From Niastella sp. (GTDB lineage Bacteria; Bacteroidota; Bacteroidia; Chitinophagales; Chitinophagaceae): a stretch of 64,000 nt of DNA. Of this stretch, positions 53,013 to 60,135 are shown piece after piece. The notes beneath the pieces were generated by a model. That model saw only the letters and a list, made by a program, of their open reading frames with translations. It ran no database searches and was not told the DNA's origin. The DNA is taken from NCBI GenBank assembly GCA_017744515.1, contig JAGIBF010000023.1, positions 20,208-84,207 on the forward strand, given 5' to 3'. Within the stretch, counting starts at the first letter, position 1; every line of letters begins with the position of its first letter. Position numbers and translations under genes: made by a program.

Positions 53013-53062
53013 AACCAGGACAAATCGGATCAAACAGGTACAAGCAGGGATTTTCAGGACAG
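53013..53062. repeat. Array with 10-bp period, unit AACAGGTACA
   Basis: Five units in register: AACCAGGACA, AATCGGATCA, AACAGGTACA, AGCAGGGATT, TTCAGGACAG. The only array of this period in the window. Confidence 0.65.
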
Positions 53063-53071
53063 GTATAAACT

Positions 53072-53105
53072 AAAGTCCCGGCAGCTTTGAGGCCACCGGG
53101 ACTTT
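53072..53105 (-). terminator. Terminator of the T9SS esterase
   Basis: Perfect 10-bp stem AAAGTCCCGG (53072-53081) with CCGGGACTTT (53096-53105), then a partial T tract on the minus strand. Confidence 0.65.
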
Positions 53106-53134
53106 GGTTTTAATTAGTCAACCTATTTTTTAGT

Positions 53135-54613
53135 CTATTGTTTTACGATCTTTTGGGTTTGTGCAAAGTTCTCTCCCTGTACTTTGAGGAAGTAGGAGCC
53201 TTTGGGCAGATCGGTTGTTTTGATATTGATCTCTGCTGCGCCCTGGGCATATTTGCCTGCCGCGGTTTTCAGCACACGGCCACTGAGGTCAGTGATTGTA
53301 ATGGTCACGTGTTGTGTCTGTGGCACGTTTACAAATGCAGTGAGCTCGGTCGTGAACGGATTAGGTGCTATTATAATTGAACGGTCAAATGTTGCGCGGT
53401 TCAATACTTTTTTGATCTGGAACCACTCCTGCCGGCCATTCAAGTCGGTTTGTGTAAGGCGATAATAACTGAGGTTGAGGAGCGGACGTTCATCTACCCA
53501 TTCGTAGGTTTTGCCATTGTTGTTTCCAACAGCAGGTATGGTGGCCACTTCTGTAAACTTCTGGCCATCAGTTGAACGTTCTACATTGAAGCGGGCATTG
53601 TTGCTTTCGGTAGAGGTAGTCCAGCGCACTATCACTTTTCCATCGCGCAGGGTTACTGTGTAGTTTTCCAATGCTACCGGCAGCAGGGAAGAACGGCTGT
53701 ATTGCACCATCCACTCGTAGCTGTTTACACTCCTGCCATTTACCGTTTGCCTGAAGTTCTGATTGTAGGCATAGCCCCAAACATCATGGGCAAAGGGATT
53801 ACAAGCCTGTTCGGGCACAGGGAATGTGGTGTGCTTTGCGGGAACTGTTGGTGACTGGCTATTGATGAGGTTGGCATTATTCTGCGCATTGGCCCCATTA
53901 CACATATTATCATTGATACACTGGAAGGTCCAATATGGCAGGCCGGCACGTGCTATATTGGCCGCACCGGTACTGCTAAGAAGGTCGCAAGGGGCAACAG
54001 GGGTGATGGCTGCAATGCGTCTTGCATTGGCTTCGCTGGCTGTAACGTAGGACTGAATAAAGTTGGCACCAGCGCTCAAGCCTGTCAAATAAACTCTGGA
54101 GACATCTACACGATACCGGCCAATGAGGTAATCGATCAGTTTATTGATCGTATTGCTGGCACTTCCTCCAAAATCTGTTAACTGGGCACTGATGACGATA
54201 AACTTAAAGGTTTGTCCGTTCTGGTCTGTCACTGAAGTAGGGAATCCTGGTCCACCTGTGAATTCGGGCAAAACGGAAGGTGTCCACCACCAGGGGCTAC
54301 TTACCAACCTGCATAGGGATGCTTCAGAACCATCGCCCGTTTCGTTGATACCATGTATGAAAATCAGCACGGGATATTTCTTGGTAGGATTCGCGCTGTA
54401 ATCGTTTGGCAGGTTTTCGATGTAGCCCTTTATCTGGGTGGTACCGGGAATGGTGACATTGGCTACTTTTTTTTGTTTCATTGTACCAGGAAAATCGGGA
54501 TATGCCGGAGGATTGACGCAATAGTCCTGGGCACGGGCCATGTCGGCAGTCATTACACACAAGGCAAAAAGGAACAGGGTGCTGCGCACAGCACGGCTAC
54601 TTAACCAAAGCAT
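53135..54613 (-). CDS. T9SS-secreted alpha/beta hydrolase (esterase-like)
   Basis: 492 residues. Signal peptide ends at MARAQ. The hydrolase domain spans about 45-300 (YPVLIFIHGINETGDG, and VYLTGLSAGANFIQSYV with the G-L-S-A-G nucleophile Ser near 185), in the style of polyhydroxybutyrate depolymerase/feruloyl-esterase-like enzymes. Then a fibronectin-like segment (ALENYTVTLRDGKVIVRWTT ...) and a C-terminal T9SS type A sorting domain (IIAPNPFTTELTAFVNVPQT ... AQTQKIVKQ). It is secreted, substrate unknown. The third T9SS cargo gene in the window. Confidence 0.85.
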   Translation of the reverse strand: MLWLSSRAVRSTLFLFALCVMTADMARAQDYCVNPPAYPDFPGTMKQKKVANVTIPGTTQIKGYIENLPNDYSANPTKKYPVLIFIHGINETGDGSEASLCRLVSSPWWWTPSVLPEFTGGPGFPTSVTDQNGQTFKFIVISAQLTDFGGSASNTINKLIDYLIGRYRVDVSRVYLTGLSAGANFIQSYVTASEANARRIAAITPVAPCDLLSSTGAANIARAGLPYWTFQCINDNMCNGANAQNNANLINSQSPTVPAKHTTFPVPEQACNPFAHDVWGYAYNQNFRQTVNGRSVNSYEWMVQYSRSSLLPVALENYTVTLRDGKVIVRWTTSTESNNARFNVERSTDGQKFTEVATIPAVGNNNGKTYEWVDERPLLNLSYYRLTQTDLNGRQEWFQIKKVLNRATFDRSIIIAPNPFTTELTAFVNVPQTQHVTITITDLSGRVLKTAAGKYAQGAAEINIKTTDLPKGSYFLKVQGENFAQTQKIVKQ

Positions 54614-54991
54614 AAGCAGGGTAGTTTTTTACAGGTTATTAATAAACACTTCAGGCGACGCAAAAGTAATAGGTTATTGTTTTACGATCTTACTATGTTT
54701 CTGTTACGATTCTTCAGCGCATGAAGTCCTGGCAAGGTTATTTTTCCGAGGTTACACAAAAGCAAATTGCTTGTATGCAACAGCGGATAGCCATAGCAAC
54801 ATGACGTTGATTTTAGCAACAATAAATGTGTGGCGCCAGAGGTATTGGCAAATGTGCAGGTTTCAAAGGAAAATTGAACGCGTGGTAAGCTTCTGTAAAC
54901 GTATCAATGGGTATGGAAAAGGGTGACCAGACGATGCTGGCCTGTCATTATCAGTAAAAATCATGCCATGCCGGTTGACAATTCCGGAATG
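54614..54991. other. 378-bp gap between the T9SS esterase and sixA
   Basis: No gene seen. It should hold the esterase promoter (right of 54614), but I found no exact TAnnTTTG on that strand. Confidence 0.5.
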
Positions 54992-55489
54992 TTAGACCGA
55001 TAAGGATTTGGGGTAATCAAAAAACCAAAATGTCTTAGGCGCCGTTTTGAAATCTTTCCAGTCCTGGGTGGCTACCTGTATTCCAAAGATAGCGCAAGTG
55101 GGCATGTCATCCACGCGCACTTCAGTAAGCATATTTACAAATTCGGTGATTCCCGGATTATGGGAAAAGACGGCGATGGTATTGGCTTTTGCCGGCGCCT
55201 GTGCTATGGCTTCAAAAAAGTTGGCTGGTGAAGCGTGGTATAGCTCGGGAATAAGGATAAGCTGTTCCTTGTCGTGATTGTATTCGGCAGCAAATAGTGC
55301 AGCGGTTTTGCGGGCGCGCTTTGCAGGGCTTGAGATAAAGGCGTCGATGGCTATGGACCTGGCCAGCAGGCGTTGGGCCATCAGGGGACTGTCGTTCTTG
55401 CCACGATCATTTAATGGACGATCAAAATCTGGTAGGGAGGCATCTCCCCAGCTGCTTTTGGCATGCCGGATTACAAGTAGGTGCTTCAT
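54992..55489 (-). CDS. sixA: SixA-like phosphohistidine phosphatase
   Basis: 165 residues from the ATG at 55489 (MKHLLVIRHAKSSWGDASLP). Histidine phosphatase superfamily: RH motif LVIRHAKSSW (His9 is the phospho-acceptor), then PKRARKTAALFAAEYNH-type Arg, LYHASPANFF and FSHNPGITEFVNMLTEV with the second His. It removes phosphate from histidine residues of phosphorelay proteins. A terminator-like hairpin plus T7 stands immediately before the start codon. Confidence 0.85.
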   Translation of the reverse strand: MKHLLVIRHAKSSWGDASLPDFDRPLNDRGKNDSPLMAQRLLARSIAIDAFISSPAKRARKTAALFAAEYNHDKEQLILIPELYHASPANFFEAIAQAPAKANTIAVFSHNPGITEFVNMLTEVRVDDMPTCAIFGIQVATQDWKDFKTAPKTFWFFDYPKSLSV

Positions 55490-55522
55490 AAAAAAATTTA
55501 AGGGGGAGAACTCCCCCTTAAA
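55490..55522 (-). terminator. Terminator-like hairpin directly before sixA
   Basis: Perfect 12-bp arms TTTAAGGGGGAG (55497-55508) and CTCCCCCTTAAA (55511-55522). On the minus strand it is followed by seven T residues and then at once the ATG of sixA. It may end the response-regulator transcript and/or attenuate sixA. Confidence 0.7.
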
Positions 55523-55736
55523 GTACTTAATAAGTTTCAATCAAAGGAATCAGACAATAATAAACAGGCCTGTTTTTAGTGGTGGTTCCCCATAGGAAGC
55601 TAAACGGTCGGCAGGTAATTATTATCAAAATCTTTGCCAGAAGTGGGTATTTTTGGCCAAAATCGGTGATTAGCCAAAATATTTTTGCTTTTTTCACTGA
55701 TTTGCCAGGTACGCAATCGTATGCACTGGAACTCTA

Positions 55737-55767
55737 TTACACGAATTTTAGCGAATTACACGAATTA
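55737..55767. repeat. CGAATT array, copy 3
   Basis: Units CGAATTTTAG, CGAATTACA, CGAATTACA in register. Confidence 0.75.
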
Positions 55768-55795
55768 CATTAGTTGCCACAGCTACCGGGCCTAT

Positions 55796-56431
55796 TTATA
55801 ATCCGCTTGCGTTGATGTAGTTGATGAGCGATGCAGTGTTTTTTACTTTGAGTTTTTTGAGGATGTTGTGCCGGTGTACTTCCACTGTTTTAATGGCGAT
55901 GTTGAGCCGGGTAGCTATTTCTTTGGAGGACAGGCCATCCCTGATGAGGTTAATGACCTCTATTTCCCGTTCGGATAGCTGGTTGAGGCCGGGTGTAGCT
56001 TCATCTTCGCCCAGCATTTGCACAGAAATGATGTTTTTTACTTCCTGGCATATATATATCTGTCCATCGTATACTTCTTTGATGGCGTCCAGCATTTCCT
56101 GGCGGGGGGAGTTTTTGGTAATGTAGCCACGGGCGCCCAGGCGCAGCATCTTTTTGGCGTAGGAGGGCTGGGAATGCATGGATACGGCGATGACTTTGGA
56201 CCCCGGCGATAGTTTGCGGATCATTTTCAGAATATCGAAACCGTTGAGGGGAGACATGTTGATGTCCAACAGTACTATGTTGGGACGCTTGTCTCTTGCA
56301 ATTTCTATTGCCTGTTGCCCGTCGCCTACTTCGGCGATCACTTCAAAGCCTTCGTTTCGGCCAAGGAGGAATGACCAGGTTTCACGGATAAGCGTATGAT
56401 CGTCAACAATCATGATCGTAATTCTGCTCAT
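55796..56431 (-). CDS. NarL/FixJ-type response regulator (orphan)
   Basis: 211 residues from the ATG at 56431. Receiver domain (1-125): acidic pair Asp10/Asp11, phospho-acceptor Asp56 (VLLDINMSP), Lys in YITKNSP. LuxR-type helix-turn-helix at about 145-210: LSEREIEVINLIRDGLSSKE IATRLNIAIKTVEVHRHNIL KKL. No kinase gene is adjacent. It resembles the response regulator at 59474-60115 along its length (for instance both have IRKLSPGSKVI and SMHSQP.YAKKML), so the two are paralogs, probably a local duplication separated by purF. Targets unknown. Confidence 0.93.
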   Translation of the reverse strand: MSRITIMIVDDHTLIRETWSFLLGRNEGFEVIAEVGDGQQAIEIARDKRPNIVLLDINMSPLNGFDILKMIRKLSPGSKVIAVSMHSQPSYAKKMLRLGARGYITKNSPRQEMLDAIKEVYDGQIYICQEVKNIISVQMLGEDEATPGLNQLSEREIEVINLIRDGLSSKEIATRLNIAIKTVEVHRHNILKKLKVKNTASLINYINASGL

Positions 56432-56453
56432 AAGACATTTCTTTTTACTATGG

Positions 56454-56461
56454 TAAATTTG
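56454..56461 (+). promoter_or_regulatory. -7-like element before the 36-residue ORF
   Basis: TAAATTTG matches TAnnTTTG and ends 8 nt before the ATG at 56470, so the transcript would have a very short leader. No -33 TTTG was found. Confidence 0.35.
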
Positions 56462-56469
56462 AGTAAGCA

Positions 56470-56580
56470 ATGACACACCATACCAAACAGGCAGTAGATA
56501 CTGCCTCCTTTGTTCTTTACTGCGGGGTGCTACTAATGCTTATGGCCTTACCATGGTACTACTATTCATCTAAAGAATAA
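56470..56580 (+). CDS. Candidate 36-residue membrane peptide
   Basis: Too short for usual ORF cut-offs. Starts MTHHTKQAVDTAS and then has one hydrophobic stretch FVLYCGVLLMLMALPW (residues 14-29), ending YYYSSKE. The layout, short N-terminal polar part, one membrane helix, aromatic and charged end, is that of small single-span membrane proteins. It is divergent from the response regulator at 56431, has a TAAATTTG element before it and a hairpin (AATCTT/AAGATT with T tract) about 80 nt after it. No homolog known to me; may be chance. Confidence 0.35.
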   Translation: MTHHTKQAVDTASFVLYCGVLLMLMALPWYYYSSKE

Positions 56581-56657
56581 AAACTTATGCCACGATCTAA
56601 GTATGATATTATGATTTTTTTCCGACTCTACATTACATTTTGACTGCACAGGGATGA

Positions 56658-56678
56658 AATCTTCATTAAAGATTTTTT
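56658..56678 (+). terminator. Weak terminator-like hairpin
   Basis: 6-bp AT-rich stem AATCTT (56658-56663) with AAGATT (56669-56674) followed by four T. Low stability, so uncertain. Confidence 0.3.
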
Positions 56679-56979
56679 AATCTGTCTTTCAACGGGACGG
56701 ATCTGCGGGGTGGGTGCTACTTATGGCGGGGTGATCGAAAAATGGTCCTGTGCATAAATATAATGATTTTTCGCGTATGATGCCGCCAGTTATTTGGTCT
56801 GATATGGGCACGAAAAAGCCCCACTTAGAAAAGCAGGGCTACACTAATCAAATACGTTAACCATTAAACCTTATCCTTTTATATAATAACAACTATTCCG
56901 CACTGCCGTACTAAACAGTCATTGAGTTTTTTTACATGTTGAAGTATTTCGCCCTGAATGGAAAAAGGGGCTTTACAAA

Positions 56980-57005
56980 GAAAAACGCCTCCGCTTTGCG
57001 GAGGC
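56980..57005 (-). terminator. purF terminator
   Basis: 8-bp GC-rich stem GCCTCCGC (56987-56994) with GCGGAGGC (56998-57005), 3-nt loop, then on the minus strand GTTTTTCTTTG. 30 nt past the purF stop. Confidence 0.8.
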
Positions 57006-57035
57006 TGTTGCTCTATAAAGTGAGATGGCCCGGCG

Positions 57036-58883
57036 TTAGTAGCCGCGAACATTTTTGCCTTCCATGTAGTTGATGAATGCTTTATTCACCACTTTGTTGC
57101 CTCCGGGTGTAGGGTAATTACCGGTGAAATACCAATCGCCTGTATTGGTAGGGCAAGCTCTGTGTAATGACTCAATAGTCTGGAATATTACCTGTACCGG
57201 GATGGTAAGTCCTTTGGGTGTAATAAGCTGTGCTATTTTATCGGAGATCTCTTCTGTAGTGAATGGTTTGTAGACAAGTCGTACCAGGTTTTCGGTGTGT
57301 AACTGATCGAGGCGTTGGAGTTCTTTACACTTTTCATAGACTTCCTGGAGGCAATCTTCTTTGCCTTTGTCTTTCATTAGTTCAATGGCTGCTCTGAAAG
57401 CGATGAAGTCTCCCAGCTTGCTCATGTCGATGCCATAGCAATCGGGATATCGTATCTGAGGAGCCGACGAAACAACAACAATCTTTTTAGGTTCCAGCCT
57501 GGCCAGCATGCGTACGATGCTTTCTTTGAGGGTGGTACCTCGCACGATTGAATCGTCAATGACTACCAGCGTATCTTTTCCTTTCTCAACTGTTCCGTAG
57601 GTAATGTCGTATACGTGTTGCACCATTTCGTTACGGCTGGTATCGGCTGTAATGAAGGTGCGCATCTTTACGTCTTTGATGGCCACTTTCTCTACGCGTA
57701 CCTTGCGGTTGATCATTTCCGATAACTTCTCTTCGGTAATGTCTTTGCCCCAGGATAGTATACGTTCGATCTTTACTTTTTTGAGGTAATCGTCGAGTCC
57801 TTTTTGCAGTCCGTAGAATGCTACTTCGGCCGTATTGGGTATGAATGAAAATATAGTGTTCTTAAGATCGTGGTTGACGGAGGTGAGGATCTGATCGGTA
57901 AGGTTGTAGCCCAGTGCATTTCTTTCGCGGTAGATCTTTTCATCGCTACCTCTTGAGAAATAAATACGTTCGAAGCTGCAGGCACGACGTTCTTTTGGCT
58001 CCAGTATCTTATCTACTATTACGTTGCCGTCGGATTTGGCGATCAATCCCATGCCGGGCATCAGTTCCTGCACTTCATTTTCGCCTACGTTGAATACCGT
58101 ACGGATGGCAGAGCGTTCAGAGGCTGCAACGATCACATCGTCATCCATATAATAATATGCCGGGCGAATGCCATGGGCATCTCTGAATATAAAGGAATCT
58201 CCATTGCCAATGAGGCCTCCTACTGTAAAGCCTCCATCGAACAAGGGTACTGCTTTGCGTAATACTTTCAATACATCGAGGCTACCTGGTGATTCTTCAT
58301 CGGCCTTTACCATAAAATGATGGATCACTTCCATCATGGCTGCCAGATCGCTTTGTTTTTGAAACTCGCCTGGTTCTACGTTGATGAGTGCAAACAGCTC
58401 ATCGGTATTGACCAGGTTGAAGTTACCTGCCAGGGCCAGGTTGCGGGCCGGGATCGTATTGCGCTTGATAAATGGGTGACAAAATTCAACATTGTTCTTT
58501 CCCTGTGTGCCATACCGGAGGTGACCTAACAGTAGTTCACCAATGAAGGACATGTGTCCTTTCATAAGCCCCGGATGTTTCATCAGGTCGGGCTGGTATT
58601 GCTCCAGTTCTTTTACCTCATTGTTGATCTTGGTGAAAATGTCGGCTATGGGTTGGCTTGCATTACTGCGAATGCGGTTCAGGAAAGGATATCCTGGTTC
58701 TACGTTGAGTTTAACTGCGGCTACTCCCGCGCCATCCTGGCCACGGTTGTGCTGCTTTTCCATGAGCAGGTACAGCTTATTAAGGCCCCACATTACTGTA
58801 CCGTATTGCTGCTGATAATAGGAGAACGGCTTGCGTAAACGTATGAATGCCAGTCCGCATTCATGTTTTATTTCATCACTCAT
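57036..58883 (-). CDS. purF: Amidophosphoribosyltransferase
   Basis: 615 residues. N-terminal class II glutaminase: the catalytic Cys is Cys9 (IKHECGLAFIRL), which needs removal of an eight-residue leader. Other glutaminase signs: NRGQDGAG, LGHLRYGTQGKNN, NFNLVN and DGGFTVGGLIGNG. The phosphoribosyltransferase domain has the PRPP motif VVIDDSIVRGTT (about 435-446) and a pyrophosphate-loop region near KKIVVVSSAPQIRYPDCYGI. It makes phosphoribosylamine, the first step of purine synthesis. It is longer than the E. coli enzyme (about 505) through insertions and a C-terminal extension, as in other Bacteroidota. Single gene with its own promoter and terminator. Confidence 0.9.
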   Translation of the reverse strand: MSDEIKHECGLAFIRLRKPFSYYQQQYGTVMWGLNKLYLLMEKQHNRGQDGAGVAAVKLNVEPGYPFLNRIRSNASQPIADIFTKINNEVKELEQYQPDLMKHPGLMKGHMSFIGELLLGHLRYGTQGKNNVEFCHPFIKRNTIPARNLALAGNFNLVNTDELFALINVEPGEFQKQSDLAAMMEVIHHFMVKADEESPGSLDVLKVLRKAVPLFDGGFTVGGLIGNGDSFIFRDAHGIRPAYYYMDDDVIVAASERSAIRTVFNVGENEVQELMPGMGLIAKSDGNVIVDKILEPKERRACSFERIYFSRGSDEKIYRERNALGYNLTDQILTSVNHDLKNTIFSFIPNTAEVAFYGLQKGLDDYLKKVKIERILSWGKDITEEKLSEMINRKVRVEKVAIKDVKMRTFITADTSRNEMVQHVYDITYGTVEKGKDTLVVIDDSIVRGTTLKESIVRMLARLEPKKIVVVSSAPQIRYPDCYGIDMSKLGDFIAFRAAIELMKDKGKEDCLQEVYEKCKELQRLDQLHTENLVRLVYKPFTTEEISDKIAQLITPKGLTIPVQVIFQTIESLHRACPTNTGDWYFTGNYPTPGGNKVVNKAFINYMEGKNVRGY

Positions 58884-58975
58884 GGATTACTCCTGATTAA
58901 GGGCGCAAGTTAGGAATACTTTATGGTTTTTCGGCGGTCGATTATGACGGAAGCAATATAATGGTGCAACATTAA

Positions 58976-58983
58976 CAAATATA
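58976..58983 (-). promoter_or_regulatory. purF -7 promoter element
   Basis: TATATTTG on the minus strand, exact match to TAnnTTTG, 92 bp upstream of the purF ATG. The position where a -33 TTTG should lie is occupied by the CGAATT array. Confidence 0.45.
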
Positions 58984-58984
58984 G

Positions 58985-59032
58985 AACACGAATTGGGGAT
59001 AACACGAATTTTGACGAATTACACGAATTAAG
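58985..59032. repeat. CGAATT array, copy 4
   Basis: Four units: CGAATTGGGGATAACA, CGAATTTTGA, CGAATTACA, CGAATTAAG. The longest array of this family in the window, abutting the purF -7 element. Confidence 0.75.
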
Positions 59033-59156
59033 GCAATGAGGCATCGAAACACTCAGTGGCTGAGGAAATAAGGGTTTGAGGCGGATACAGAATGGGGCTG
59101 TGGGGTTGGGAAGAGACTTCTTGTTGGTTCGTGGGGACACAAACCAAGGCGGGGAA

Positions 59157-59198
59157 GAAAAAGCCCCCAGTTTTCATAGGAACTTGGGGGTGGCTTTT
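59157..59198 (-). terminator. Terminator of the kinase/response-regulator operon
   Basis: Imperfect stem (59158-59172 AAAAGCCCCCAGTT region with 59181-59198), about 13 bp, followed on the minus strand by TTTTTCTT. It lies about 275 nt past the response-regulator stop, so a long 3' UTR is implied. Confidence 0.6.
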
Positions 59199-59416
59199 CA
59201 AGGATTGGACCGACATTTCCATAGAAACGGGTTGTGAAATCAGGGTTTAGGGTCAAGGGTCATTATAGGTATTGGATTCCGGGTGCAATTTGTTTGATTT
59301 TAATCAATGCGCAACCATTCGCATCATTGTTTTTCAATGATCTATGGAATTTTTTCAGTTTTATTTACAGGTTAACCCCTAACTGTCAGTCAATTACCGA
59401 CATTGTGGCTTAAGAA

Positions 59417-59444
59417 GCTGTGAGCTACGAGCTGCGTGCTACGA
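59417..59444. repeat. Heptad array, unit GCTACGA, copy 2
   Basis: Four units in register: GCTGTGA, GCTACGA, GCTGCGT, GCTACGA, just 3' of the response regulator. Confidence 0.75.
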
Positions 59445-59473
59445 GACATTTAAAAGCCGCAGATGTTATTGGT

Positions 59474-60115
59474 TTATAAACTTGTAGCGAGGTTATTGAT
59501 GTAGTTGACGAGGGAAGCTGCGTTTTTGAGTTTGAGTTTTTTGAGGATATTATGGCGATGAACTTCTACTGTTTTGAGGGATATCTTCAATATCGTAGCG
59601 ATCTCTTTGGACGACTGCCCTTCTTTGATGAGGTTGATGATCTCGATTTCGCGTCCTGTGAGGGAGTTGACGTTGGGCATTTCCTGTTTTTCATCAAGGA
59701 CCAGTTCGGAAATATTGTTCTTGATCTCGTCGCAAATGTATTTGTTACCGCTATGAACCGAGAGGATGGCTTCGATCATTTCGTCTTTGGAAGAGTTCTT
59801 GGTCACATAGCCCCGCGCTCCTATTTGCAACATCTTTTTGGCATAGGCTGGTTGGGAATGCATGGAGATGCCAATGACTTTTGAACCTGGGGAGAGCTTC
59901 CTGATTTTTTCTGTGGCTTCAAAACCAGAAATGGGTGCTATGTTGATGTCCATTAAAACGATCTGTGGCTTTTTGTTTTTGGCATGTTCTACCGCTTCTT
60001 CTGAATCGCCACATTCAGCCACCACCATGAAACGTGGGTCGTTATTTAATATATAACTCCATGTTTCTCTGATTAGTTTGTGATCATCGGCTATTAGGAC
60101 ACTGATCTTCTCCAT
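59474..60115 (-). CDS. NarL/FixJ-type response regulator, partner of the adjacent kinase
   Basis: 213 residues. Receiver with Asp10/Asp11, phospho-acceptor Asp56 (VLMDINIAP), and Lys in YVTKNSS. LuxR helix-turn-helix near 145-210 (LTGREIEIINLIKEGQSSKE IATILKISLKTVEVHRHNIL KKL). It starts 20 bp after the histidine kinase stop, so the kinase probably phosphorylates it. A close paralog lies at 55796-56431. Target genes unknown. Confidence 0.93.
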   Translation of the reverse strand: MEKISVLIADDHKLIRETWSYILNNDPRFMVVAECGDSEEAVEHAKNKKPQIVLMDINIAPISGFEATEKIRKLSPGSKVIGISMHSQPAYAKKMLQIGARGYVTKNSSKDEMIEAILSVHSGNKYICDEIKNNISELVLDEKQEMPNVNSLTGREIEIINLIKEGQSSKEIATILKISLKTVEVHRHNILKKLKLKNAASLVNYINNLATSL

Positions 60116-60135
60116 AAGTAAAGGTATTAATATTT

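Larger units (their letters stand above)
52725..53134. other. 410-bp gap upstream of the T9SS esterase terminator
   Basis: AT-rich, no credible ORF. Contains a 10-bp-period array (53013-53062) and the esterase terminator hairpin (53072-53105). The promoter of the 52323-52724 gene should lie at 52725-52800, but no exact TAnnTTTG was seen. Confidence 0.55.
55490..55795. other. 306-bp gap between sixA and the orphan response regulator
   Basis: Holds the sixA leader hairpin (55490-55522) and a CGAATT array (55737-55767). No gene seen. Confidence 0.55.
56432..57035. other. 604-bp gap between the orphan response regulator and purF
   Basis: Contains a short candidate ORF on the plus strand (56470-56580) with a -7 element before it and a weak hairpin after it (56658-56678), the response-regulator promoter, and the purF terminator (56980-57005). 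Apart from these, I see nothing in 56680-56975. Confidence 0.5.
58884..59473. other. 590-bp gap between purF and the second response regulator
   Basis: Holds the purF -7 element (58976-58983), a CGAATT array (58985-59032), the two-component operon terminator (59157-59198) and a heptad array (59417-59444). No credible gene. Confidence 0.6.

Noticed and set aside
54540..54926. 128-codon plus-strand ORF in the gap before sixA.
   Set aside because: Its first part is antisense to the esterase signal peptide and the rest has no recognisable features.
56811..56842. AGCCC...GGGCT hairpin in the purF-response regulator gap.
   Set aside because: Only a 5-bp stem with a long loop and no gene that it would serve; treated as chance.
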